From assembly GCA_014549065.1 (NCBI GenBank), contig JACDOX010000040.1, forward strand, positions 1,959,231 through 2,023,230: a DNA stretch of 64,000 nucleotides. The letters are read 5' to 3'. Made by a program: the position numbers and the translations under genes. This stretch comes from Cardinalis cardinalis (lineage: Eukaryota > Chordata > Aves > Passeriformes > Cardinalidae). The notes beneath the pieces are model-generated. The model worked only from the letters and a program-made list of their open reading frames with translations, ran no database searches and was not told the DNA's origin. This document shows positions 39,069 through 50,100 of the stretch, one piece after another; position 1 is the first letter of the stretch; the number at the start of each line of letters is the position of its first letter.

Positions 39069-39144
39069 CAAAGTTTCTTGTCATTAGGTATGAGGTCAAG
39101 AGGTATGTACCTCTTGGCCTCACACCTAATGACAAGAAACTTTG
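39069..39144. repeat. Near-perfect 76-nt inverted repeat (37-bp arms, 2-nt loop)
   Basis: The left arm is 39069-39105 and the right arm is 39108-39144, separated by TG at 39106-39107. The arms start CAAAGTTTCTTGTCATTAGG and end with the reverse complement. 35 of 37 pairs are Watson-Crick, one is G.T (39098/39115) and one is A.C (39090/39123). There is no internal bulge and pairing stops at both outer ends. No TA or longer target duplication is obvious. It could be a very short MITE, an inverted duplication formed by template switching, or a transcribed hairpin. The 2-nt loop argues against a canonical pre-microRNA. Confidence 0.9.
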
Positions 39145-39419
39145 TCATAAAATTCTGGAGAAACTATAAAGACCCAAGCATAAAGTACTGAAGAAACCTC
39201 AGCAAACAGCCAAATGCCCACCTAGCTGCTTGCTCACTCCTCTTCAGCAGGAAAGGGAGAAAATAGGATGACAAAGCTTGTGGGTGGAGATAAAGGCAGA
39301 GGTATTGCTTACCAATNACCTTCCCAAGCAAGACAGATTTGACAGATGAAAACTCCTTCAATTTATTGTCAAGGGAAACACAGACAAATATTAAGCAACA
39401 TCCTTCCTCCTTTCTGTTC

Positions 39420-39960
39420 CAGACTCCATTTCATTCCTCACACTCCTCCACCCTCCAACCTCTGAGCAGCACAGGGGAAATGGGCATTACAGTCAGCACA
39501 CAAGAGTTCCTCTCTACCACCCCTTCCCTCTTTGCTCTTCTCCCTTGCTCCAGCCCAGCTTCTTCCCAAAGGCTGCTGTTCTTAAGGAAAAAAATTTGTC
39601 CACAGTGTGGGCTTCTCCTCAGGCTACAGCACCTGCTAAGGCAACAGGAAACACCTCTTTCTCCACCTCTGTTTCCCTCTACTGTTTGTCACACTTCTCC
39701 CCTCTCCTCCTTTTCCAGTCCAGCATTTTTTGCCCCTTATTTAAATAGGTTTTACAGAGGTGCCACACTCATGGCTGACGGGCTCTACTGTGTCCTGTGG
39801 TGAGTCCACTGGAGCCGGCTATATCCAGCTTGGAGCAGCCTCTGGGCCCTTCTCACAGAGACCACCACTGCAGCTCACCACCTTCAAACCTCTCCAGGGA
39901 CACCCAGAGCAATGCCAAACACCTTGAAGGTCTTGGAAAGAGATGGAGATTGAACAGTAT
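39420..39960 (+). mobile_element. Avian endogenous-retroviral LTR (ERVL-like), diverged
   Basis: The order of blocks matches a common bird LTR that I know by sequence. There is a long pyrimidine-rich U3 with repeated 'ctgctgttcttaagga' and 'cacagtgtgggcttctcc' type units, then a TATA-like TTATTTAAATA near 39738-39748. Next comes 'acagaggtgcc', the 'ggctgacgggct' and 'gagtccactggagccggct' segment, and 'cttctcacagagaccaccactgcagct'. The ends are not resolved and no target duplication was found. A 154-codon open frame at 39339-39803 lies in its stop-poor pyrimidine tract and is not a gene. The family name is not certain from memory. Confidence 0.65.
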
Positions 39961-42900
39961 ATCAAAGTCTCAAATCTCAGCCAAAAATCAAACACTGCGA
40001 CGTCACCCTCAAGGAATTACATATTAGAGTGGGCAAGAGAGGAAAGCAACTCTTGTGATATAACAATAAAGCTCTGGGGATGCTAAGGAGCAGCAGAAGA
40101 GTTACCTCTTTTGAAATAGGACCATAAAGAAAGCCACTTCATTTTAGCTCTTNGGGATGAGGGAGAAAGTTTCCTGAACTTAAAATCCACTCATCTTCAC
40201 AATATAACCACAATTTCTCAACTGCATTTACAGCAAAAGCACTGCAAAAGGCTAAGCAGCACTGACCTCAGTACAGCACAGAACTGTTTGTGCTGGAGAG
40301 ATCACCGGCCCGTGAATAATTACCCACTCTGCTCCAGCCACTTCAGAGACATTGCTTTATGAGATTTTGTGTTTCTTAACCTTTATGTTATTGTGCTCAT
40401 ATCATGATCAATTATGTAGGTTTTAGGTTGGCACACTTGCCCAAGTGTTTCTCATTTCACCTCTGTTGTTGTTGAACTTTGGTCTNTAAGATTTCTTCAT
40501 TAAACAGCATATATTTGTATCAATATCCACTGCATTTGCCTACAGCACTTCCCTTGCTAAAGGGGGCTCTCTTACGTGCCTACAAAGAGGGGCTTTCAAA
40601 GATGTAACATAAACATGACTCTGTTCAACTTAATTACAAAGGAAGGAGATATTCCCCATGGTCTCTGGCAATCCAAACATTATAGAGCAGAGACCTCAAC
40701 TAAGAGCTAATCTGATTTAAAAAAAAAAACTTGCTGGTAGACAATTTTAGTTTAAGCTTCCCCAAGACTCCATTATGTTATATTTCATTTTCTTGAGGTT
40801 ATGTATGTTATCTATTTAAGAATCTAATTCCTCATTTTTAATACTAAACCTTAAGCATTTAAACTAACAACTTTAAAACATTCAATACCATCAACAGCCA
40901 CCCTATTAGTCATTAACACACACACATATCTGCTGCTTTTACTAACTGTGATGGCCTCCAGTAAACAAACTGGAAGAGAAATTGAATTTTCACACTAATA
41001 TAAATACAACTCAGCAACTTCTCTTTCATAAATGATACTGTTTATATATCAAAGTGATATTTTTCAGGCAAAAGAAATTATAATATCCAATAGTACCACT
41101 TTTCCATATGGTTTGGGTGGGTTTTTTGTTTTGTTTTTTTAAATCAAAGCACTGCTGTAATTTGATCTTCTAATTTATTAGCATAGCCTGAAACTTCTGA
41201 ATTGCAAAACACTAAGTTCTGCATCCTGCTGTTGATTCTTCTTTAATGAAATGGAGTAAACATTGCTGTTCGTCCTCTCCAGTCTTTCAAATACCTTTTA
41301 CATAATCAACCTCATAGTTCTATTGAATCCTGCAGAGTTAAACTGCAGGATTTCTGATAAGGTTTTCTATCAAATCCAGTGCCACTCCAGAAACTGAGCA
41401 TTAGCAGTGTTTACAAAACTGCTCCACCATTTCTTCCCACTAACAGAGGAAAAAAAATAAGCCAACTATGAAATCTAATTGTCTTCCATAGCTTCAGTGT
41501 CTGAAAATGGAAGAACTGCAGTTACTTCAAATCTCTTTCTTCACAGCAAGAGACAGTTACAGACACCTGTAAGGGTAATATTTTCAACCAAGAGCCCTTA
41601 AAGGTATTGTTTTTCCTGGACACNCATTTCTGTCAATGCACACACAAAGATGATGAGTGCTGCAGCACTCATAGTGACAATTTCTCATCATGTTTCCCTA
41701 ACATGTCTGACCTAATCATCCAGAGGGGCAGCTAATTGGTTTTATAGTTTTGGCTGAGAAGAGTGGCTAAAATTTAGTCCACTTGAAAGTGAGGCAGTAT
41801 GGACGTAAAAAAAAAATTTAAACTTAGTAAAGATGTCAACTCATGCCTGAAGGTGTATGGTATGACTCCAGTGTGCATACATGCTGAAACTGCATTCTGA
41901 TACTCAAATGGAAAACAAGTAACTGCATTTTTTCTGCATTCACAATCATCTATTCTTTATGCTCAGATTCAGTACAGACTTAAGACTTCCCAAACACCCT
42001 AAAAAAAATCTCCAGTTGTAGAGCAGAACAGTAGAAGACACAAATCTGTTGAGGAACAAGATTCAGGAATCAAGAACACTGCCAAATGGCCATGAAGGAC
42101 CTGCAGTAGCAGGGAGCTAGTTAAATTTGCTTTCTGTGATGATTCTCAATATAGAAAGACATCTAGGATTGCATCTACAGTGAAAAAACAGGCAAAATCT
42201 TACTTAGTCCTGCTGGCTCCCAGTAAGCAAGCAGCAGATTGCTTGAAGCCTACCTAGAATTTTTATAATATCATCATGGTATAGACACACATAATAAAAC
42301 ATTTATTCCTTTCCTGCATACTTAGTAAACAGCTAACTAAAAACATGTAGCTTAAAGCTCTGGCTATAGGCTCCCCCCTACCTGCCAGAATATACTGAAT
42401 GTCATCTTAAAAAAATGCCATCACACAAACACATATACCAGCCTTGGCAAGGTGAAACAGCCACCTGCTGCACATGTAGCTCCAGCTAATCCAACCTACC
42501 TTTGAGTTATAGTGTCTGCAGTTTGTCCTGGGAANGCTGCTTTCCCCAGCTGGTTACTTTGGGAATTAAGTTTTTTTAAAAACTGAGAATACAGTACCAG
42601 GGTACCAAACCTTTATGGAAAAAAGCTGTAGCTTTCTGAACAAAACCACAAGGCAGACAGAGTCAGCTCAGGTTCACAGGGTCTCCTGCCCTCATTTAGT
42701 CCTTACAGGTTGGGTCTGATGCCTACAAAGACACCAGTGGNTGTGCACTTTACCACTCCAGTTCTAGGAAGACTGGCTAACTTGGCATTAGCATAGCATG
42801 AAAATCTGGATTTGCTTCAAGTCTAGTGCTCCAACCTAATGAACACCTTCAAAAGCCAAGCAGCTCTTTGTGGAGCCAGCATGGCCCTATCAGACCCACA

Positions 42901-43864
42901 TGGTCAGGCAATGCCCAGAAGCAGCAGTACTGCTGAGATGCCNCCAGAAGGGCTTAGCTCAGTCTGAATCTCACAGTACCGGTGCTCCCAAACCCTGCCA
43001 GAATTGAGCAGGTTCTTCACAAGGCCAGCCCTGCTTACAGTCTTTTGTTGTCTGATCACACACTGGCAGCTTGAACTCGGCTGTATCCCTGCACCAGGAC
43101 AAAAGATGTTGACATCTTCCTTCANCCCTCAGCACTATCTCCTGAGGTCACAAACTGCTTCAGCTTCCAGAGTGCTACAGTTTGTCAGGTGGAGGGTTCA
43201 CAGCAAGTGCATCTTACACGTGGCAGCAGACACAGATCTTTGAGTAAAGCTAGCAATGGCAGCATATCACATACAATTTTATCTGTGCCCTTTTAATCAA
43301 GGTGCCCTTATTTAATTCCTGTGCCNCACAGAAGCACTAGAAGAAAACTAAAAATACATCCCTGCTGCTTCGCAGTTTCAGTTTTTTTCAGAAGATAACA
43401 AAAAGTCCATGAATTGTCCACACAGAATTTAATTGGTGCAGTTTATATGAATTCAAAAACTCACTGTACAGTTACATCCTTGGCATGGAGCAATTAGAGC
43501 TGGCTAAAATTTTTCAAAACCCACGCTGCTTCTGCACCCACTCCAAGACTGGGTCACTCTTTGTTATGTGAACTATCTTCAGAAAGAAAAAGCTGACATT
43601 GAAAGTCTGCAAAGCTCCTAATTGCTAGACTTCTAAAAGAAACCAGAAAGATNGATCAATTTAAATTCTCCCCAAGAAAACCACTGTAAAACTCTGGGGT
43701 TTGTTTTATGATCTGTGTCACTGGCAATGGAATTACTCTGGAATACTTCAGAAATATTGAGTCTCTTCCTCAGTAGGGGACAAAAGGCCCAATACTAAAA
43801 AGTACCTAGCTTCAGATTAATTAGATGTTGTACCTACAGTCCATAGTACTTTTTACAGACATAT
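39961..43864. other. Non-coding DNA, nothing recognised
   Basis: No exon or named repeat was seen. There is a perfect 20-bp palindrome at 41653-41672. A GC-richer, repeat-like but unassigned stretch lies at 42650-43250. Confidence 0.45.
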
Positions 43865-44454
43865 ATGCTTTTATTGTCTTCTCTTTTATTGTTTGAAAGA
43901 AAACCTGCATCATCCTTCTGCTCTCCCACAATCCTTTTCTTTACTTCAACAAAGTCACTAAAAAAAGCAGAGACCCTTCAAGATGTGTGTAGTGATGCTG
44001 AATTTCTTGAAGGAAGCAGCTTTTACCCCAAGGGCAGAAAGTCTGGTAAGAGAAGGGTCCAGCACAAGATAACTTCAAGGAGAAACAGTAAAAAGAAGTC
44101 TTACACAATGAAAACTGAAACTGCTGAATGTGTTCTGCTGTCCCAAAATTCACAAGCACATGAGANAGATAACAGACAGCAGCAGTGTTGCTGAAGATGG
44201 ACCAGACTGCTAAGAGAATACAGAGAATGAGACAGTCCTTCAGACACATTTTAAATACAAAAAGAGACAAGAAAAATCGCCAATAAAACAAAAACCCACA
44301 ACAGCAAAGAAATTACCACAGNAAGCACATGAAAGAATCATTAAGTTCTTCACTGAAGTAGGGCAGACTTCATGTTAAAAGTACACATACCTCCCAAAAG
44401 AAATTACTATCTCCACTCATTTTCAAAATCCCAAACAGATGCTGAACAGTGGAG
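43865..44454 (+). other. Region with a basic 109-codon open frame upstream of the RT relic
   Basis: An ATG-initiated frame runs from 43865 to 44194 with one N. Its C-terminal half is lysine/arginine-rich (GRKSGKRRVQHK). I recognise no domain and see no clean acceptor. It may be a remnant of the 5' part of the LINE whose RT relic follows, or chance. Confidence 0.2.
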
Positions 44455-45005
44455 CAGACACATGACAGCTAATAAGAATGAGTTCTCAGGGATAGAAATT
44501 ACTGAGATGGAAGCAAAATCCAAAGAGCTTATTGCTGTCAAGTCTGGGTGGCAGAACCATCTTAATCACAGAACACCCAATGAACTGGTACATGAAATTT
44601 TAAGTCTGATAGCACAGATATTAAATAAATCCATCAAATGAGGGAGTACCACATGGCTGAAGAAAGCCAAATATGGTGTTTATACTTGGAAGGAAAGAGG
44701 GAAAAAAGTCATTTTGGTAGCAGAGACACATCAGTCATCTACAGATAGCACACAGATCTTGACAAAAGAATGGCAAACAAAAGCAGATCAAATACATTAC
44801 AGAAGACTGATCATATCATACTAGTCCAAAATGTCTCTTTTCTATTTCATTCCCACAAAAAATGTGAATGCAAGTTGTTTGGATTTTAATAAATCATTTG
44901 GCAAAGTACTCCATAGGCTAAACTAGAAAAAGTGGGAAAAGTCAGCAGAAGTATAAGATGTATAAATCAGATAAACTATTTAAAAGATAAACANGAACAA
45001 AGGGA
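44455..45005 (+). pseudogene. Broken LINE reverse-transcriptase relic (CR1-like)
   Basis: The open frame ending at 44641 closes with LSLIAQILNKSIK and is followed across a stop by a WLKKAKYGVYT.KERGKK-like stretch. This matches the non-LTR RT pattern of 'PL..IF..S...G.VP..W..A.V.PI.KKG'. About 200 bp later comes NASCLDFNKSFGKVLHRL, a diverged form of the RT motif 'D.YLDFSKAFD.V.H..L'. Stops and frameshifts separate the blocks, and no YADD box or downstream region is present. The similarity is by motif order, so subfamily is uncertain. It is more diverged than the CR1 relic at 17.1 kb. Confidence 0.7.
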
Positions 45006-46859
45006 AATTACGAGGCAAAAAGCTCATTATTAAGGAAGTTCCTTCAAAATAGTCTTTCGGGNTAGAGTTTAACATCAGGAGTGAAGAAAAGCAAGTCAAT
45101 GAACACAAAACCTGGTTTAGCAGGGCAAGATGCAGTGCCTGTAAGAACTGTCAGTGCAGGATGATTCCAAACAATCACTGTGGTTCCATCCTGAGACCGG
45201 GAAAGTGCAGCCAAGAGAACTAATGTTGCTTTCAAAACTGTTTTGGAGAGGGGCCGTGACACTGGCCAGGGGCTTGAGGTGAATCTAAAGAATTCTAAAG
45301 AAGAATCTAAAAATTCTAAAGACCACAAGTTTTTGCAGCAGACTTAGGTCTTCAATCTCCATAAATCTAGGTTCTATTAAAAAATCCCAGAAACTGGAAT
45401 ACTCAAAATGAATCTGGTCACCTGGTACTGACCTTTAAACTGTGGCAACTGTGTTGCTAACAGTCAGTCAGTGAGGAAGCTCAAAGCATGCCAGGCACGT
45501 CTACAGAGGCACACTTGCAGCAACAACTCCATGCATGAGTAAGCATGCTCATAAGGTAAAAGCCATGCCTTTGCATGCAAGAAACACTGATTTGTCTAAG
45601 ACAAAGTGAAAAACACAAAACTGTCCTTGAAACCAGACGACAAGGACTGCATGGCCATTTGTTAACATGGGAAAAAATTACTTTAAACTAAAAATGACAA
45701 GGATTTGACTGCCAAAGGGTTTGGTTCTAGAGAAGCTTTTCAGTAAAGGGAACCACGGGAATTGTTTGACTAAAGTGAGGATGAAGCCAAGCGGTTTCTG
45801 AGGANAAGCTTCACCTGCAGAGGACTGTATGTTGCACCTGACAGTGTGCGCAGAGACTGAACCTGGTGATGGAGTAGCACTGCCCACCAACTTCAACACC
45901 AAACCAAGCCACATCTGACCAAACCATCCCACTCTTGCCTCCTCTTTTTTCTCTGTTTGAGTGTGTCAGTGTGTCACTTACCTGCTGTGTCTTTCTCCAT
46001 TCAGTGGCAAGCCCTCCGGGACTGTGACTGTGACTTATTAGGTATACATATGGCTCCTGACAGGAGCCCCAGTAAAGCCTCAAGGCTTTACCAGACATGG
46101 TTAGAAATGATGCAGCCATGGATGAAGCAGAGAGGCTTAGCAGGTAGGCAGGATCCATGAGGACAGTCTGTGAAACTGATGTCTAGCACAGCAGTGTAGG
46201 GGGAATTTAAAGCTGTTAGATCTGTTCAGCTGTTAGATCACACAATTTGTATTTGCTGCCTCCTGTATGGAGCTGGTAAAATTCATACTACAAACTCAAT
46301 CACATAAAATATTAATCAAAGAATTAATATTTGAAGACATAAGAAAAAAACCTCAAGACAATTCCTATTTTGAATAACTTTCATCCTATTTAAATCATGT
46401 CTCAGGTTTACATCTACTAATAACAACTTGTTCTCCCAAAACAATGCAAGAATGGAGTAAATATATATATAAAATCAAAGCTCAAATAAGGTACACATGA
46501 ACATTTTACAAGACAAAAGTACAAACATTGTCTCAATCTCTGTGCCTACAGACACTAATCTCTGCATGACAGAGCTCCAAGTGCACATGTGGTGGCAGGG
46601 TTCTGCATGACCAGCAGAAATCAACATGCACAACCTGGTGCCCAGCCCCTGCTCCAAAGACAGACTTTGGGCTCTCACAGGGATCCTTTCNTCACGTTTG
46701 TGTAGCTCTTTATAGAAACCAGGGAAGGATAAGGCTTGAGAACCTAAAAAAGAGGTTCAGAGGCATCTCTGAGCAACCACAGCACCTTCCAGTAGAACTC
46801 CTATTTTCCCAGGTAACTTCTTTTCCCACCCTGAATCACCAGGACCCATGTCCAAATCC
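45006..46859. other. Non-coding DNA, nothing recognised
   Basis: There is a local tandem repeat of GAATCTAAA/GAATTCTAAA units at about 45280-45320 and an AT dinucleotide run near 46461. Open frames of up to 115 codons lack family resemblance or splice support. Confidence 0.45.
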
Positions 46860-46885
46860 CTCCTGCTTCCTTCCTTCCCTCTTTC

Positions 46886-46966
46886 CACTTCCTGACACAG
46901 CCTGGCTTGTGTTTCACCTGCATTTAAATAACCTGCTGGTCACTGGGTAAACTGGTTTTCCGTTTC
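46886..46966 (+). promoter_or_regulatory. Candidate promoter with ETS, TATA-like and ISRE motifs
   Basis: CACTTCCTGA at 46886-46895 is the reverse complement of an ETS/PU.1-type CAGGAAGTG site. TTTAAATA at 46923-46930 could serve as a TATA box. TTTCCGTTTC at 46957-46966 is an exact IRF/ISRE core (GAAACGGAAA on the minus strand). All three sit in one GC-richer pocket upstream of an ATG and donor. The motifs are short, so this is an inference. Confidence 0.3.
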
Positions 46967-47112
46967 GGGATGTGGTTTAACCTGAGCCTGCAGCAGCAAG
47001 GCGCTGCTTGGGGAGGGAAGTCTGTTCAAACACTCTGTAACCCTGGGCTGCAACATTCCCGCTTGCTCAGCCAGGACGGGACATCCGCTCCANAATTGCA
47101 CAGAGATGACAG
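46955..47112 (+). other. Candidate plus-strand first exon (ATG ACA G|GTGAGC)
   Basis: About 30 bp downstream of the TATA-like box is a GC-richer stretch with several CpGs ending in ATGACAG. A good donor, GTGAGC, begins at 47113. If real it would be a first exon coding for Met-Thr plus one base. No downstream coding exon could be linked to it, so the call rests on motif arrangement only. Confidence 0.25.
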
Positions 47113-47118
47113 GTGAGC

Positions 47119-50100
47119 TTCCAGAATTTTATTACTGACACATATTTTTNAGAGATTTCCAAACTTGGCAAGAATTAAATAAAAGCAGCAGAGCGTTTTC
47201 CTCTAAAAGTGCCGACTTCTGCCAAACCTACCCTGCAGTGCCATGACAGAAGGGGCTTTTGCAAGTGACAAAGTAATACATTATTTTCCCCACGCATTCA
47301 TTTCTAAAAATAACCCTAAACATTTTGATGAGATATCAAATAAAAAGGCAGATGGTGTGAAAAATTTAAATACTAATATTTAGGAGTTTACTACAGCTTA
47401 CCAGGAGAGAGCTCCCAGGCCTGACAGGAAAAAGTATTCCCATCTTACAGTTCAATAAGCCAAACTATTTTGATGCCCTGAGTCCCATATCAAACTCACT
47501 TCAAAAAACTAACTACATGTAGAGCAAAAGGTGTTTACTCTAGCAGAAACATCACACACTATTTCAAATAAGGAAAACTTCACAGAGAATGCTTTCTTTT
47601 TAATTTTGGAAAACATTCAATAAACCCAAGAAGGGTTATCTGGTACAGATGAAATTGGGATGAAATTTTAGGCCAGAAAAAAACATAATCAGCACCAAGA
47701 ACTACTTTCAGCTTTATGGAAACCACAAGCAAGGCTCAGAGAACAGAAATACCAGCTCAATCAGCTCCAGTGGGAGCCACAGTCAGCAAAAATGCTAACC
47801 CCATTGTATTAAGTGGGAAAAAAAAAAAGGCACATTGACTAAGACGCAAATATTGTGTTCAAAAAACTGATAGTATATTCCAGCCTGGNGACCAGCAGAC
47901 TGGTTCTTTCTGTATACCTGAAATCACAGTAGCATACTGAACACACTGCTTTGACCAAACTGCAGTACTGCAAAGCCTACACACTAAAGAAGGACCAAGG
48001 CTGGCCAATGCATATTACACTAAAATTCCACTTATGAAGGGAAAAATTTCTCCCATTTGACCAGGGTTAGGCAGTGTAACAGTAAATGTAATGATCAGTA
48101 GCCTCTGCAAGTGCTTCCATTTTTGATGGCAAGGCTAGAGGTGAAGCAGCACTAGAGGAAACAGCTTAACAATGACAGCAGTACCCACACAGTACAGAAG
48201 CTGGAACCAGAAAAGTCCTTATTGCTGCTGGTGACTGCACAGCAAGAAGATCTTGCCCACAATATACCAAGTTAGCCAAAAGTAGCCTCTCCCAAACTGG
48301 CTGAAAACCAGACCATGCTGTCTGACAGTGCTCCTCCAGTAAATTCTGAGCTTAGCATGAGTTCAACCACCTACGGCACAGGGCCCACAGAATTCANGGA
48401 GGCAGAGCTGGAGTACTGCTCCATGATTTCAGATACACATCAGGAGGCAGCAAGTAATGGTGAGCAGCAAGAGGAAAATGAGAAGTACTGAAGTATAAGG
48501 GCAGCTGGGGAGTGGTGGATGATGGGCATCAACTTCAGTGAATAGGTGGAGAAAACACTGTAGGAGACCACACTTCACTGAGTCAAATATTCACAAATTA
48601 TTGTTTTGTCAGTTGTGGTTATGTCCCATCCAATCCAAACTTGCTGTGGTGAGGGGTACAGAGAGAGGGGAAGAAATATAACATTCCTTCTGTATCCCAC
48701 TCCAAATGCCTCTGCATCCAGCCTCTGCTTCTCATGCATGCAGGCTTTCCCACCTTCACTTCTCTCCATGATGTAGTTTATATAGTTTTATATGGGTATA
48801 AGAAAAACAAGGCTGCTGGAGCACACAGGTGGGACTCTCACATCTAATAACTTCTCAAATATTACTGCAAATCCCTTGCCATTCTCTCCAGAGACATCTT
48901 ACTGCAGTTATTATTTCATTTCCTGTTTGTTCCATTCTAAGTTTCCTTTTATTTAATTTCATGCAGCTTGGCAGAATAACATCAAGCAATTAAAATGAGG
49001 CACATATAACACTCACAAAAATACTGCATAAGTCTCCAATGTTCTCTACATGGTTTGAATTAATTCACATTTCACATATACCGGCCTACGATGCCTCTTT
49101 TGCTCTGCACTNCACTCCCATTAGCAGGTATTATAGTTAAGTTATGTAATTGAATCATTATTCATCAGTAAAACATCTACTTACCCACCAGTTTTATACC
49201 TTCCATGTGTCTCATGGTAGACTCAGCCCAGAGATGAGTCCCAAGGCAGGAGAGTCTCAGCAGCANGAATGCAACCATTGATCTTGGCCCACAACCACTC
49301 CGTAGGTTTTAGCTCACTGTAGAAATCACTGCAGAAATTTCTCCTTGAGTTTGGGACCTCACCACACAAAAACACAACGTTTAATTTGAAAACAAAACAC
49401 ATTCCCTGTTCTCACAGTCATGAAACCACCGACACGGATCAAATGAAATCCAGCACAATATCATCTTNCCTACTCTGGAGACATCCTGAGCAAATCTGAA
49501 AAATTAGGAACAGAGCTGTTCAGCTAATCAAGTTGATGCAGAAGCCTAAATGAAGGAGGGCAGGTGGGGAGGTAGCAAGATCTTAATCAATTTTTTGTCC
49601 CTGATGAGCTGCTCAGGCACATCCAGTTAAAATTGTCAATCTACATTGCAAACTGCTGAATTGTTCACCATCATTTACAAAGCTGTAAAAAGTCAAAACT
49701 CTTTCCAACTCCTCTTTCACTACTCAGCAACGTCATAAAGCAGTGTCAGTACAAAAGCATAGCACCTTGGCAACAGAACATACAGAAAAATTACATGAAA
49801 TGCAATTAAATTCATAAGTTTCAAGCTTCTGTTTGTATGTTGCACTCCTCTTTCTAAGTATCTGTCTTNCTTTTCCATTAAAAGTTGCTAAATGGTTTCC
49901 AGTTTACTGCAAAATTAGACCAGAGTATATGTCATACCTTCTATGACATCTTTGTGACCCTGTGCTGGTGAGCTGAAAACTTCATCACAGTAGCCTGCAA
50001 GGAAATTTCCACTGCAAGTCTAATTTGCCCAGCAATCATGTAATACAGAACAATTGCTCTGAACACTGTGTTTCGAACTATCATGCACTTATTCACTCAG

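Noticed and set aside
39069..39144. A canonical microRNA precursor
   Set aside because: The 2-nt loop and absence of bulges do not fit Drosha/Dicer substrates. Kept only as an inverted repeat.
39339..39803. 154-codon plus-strand frame
   Set aside because: It mostly overlaps the pyrimidine-rich U3-like part of an avian LTR, where stops are rare. The Ser/Pro/Leu-rich peptide is an artefact.
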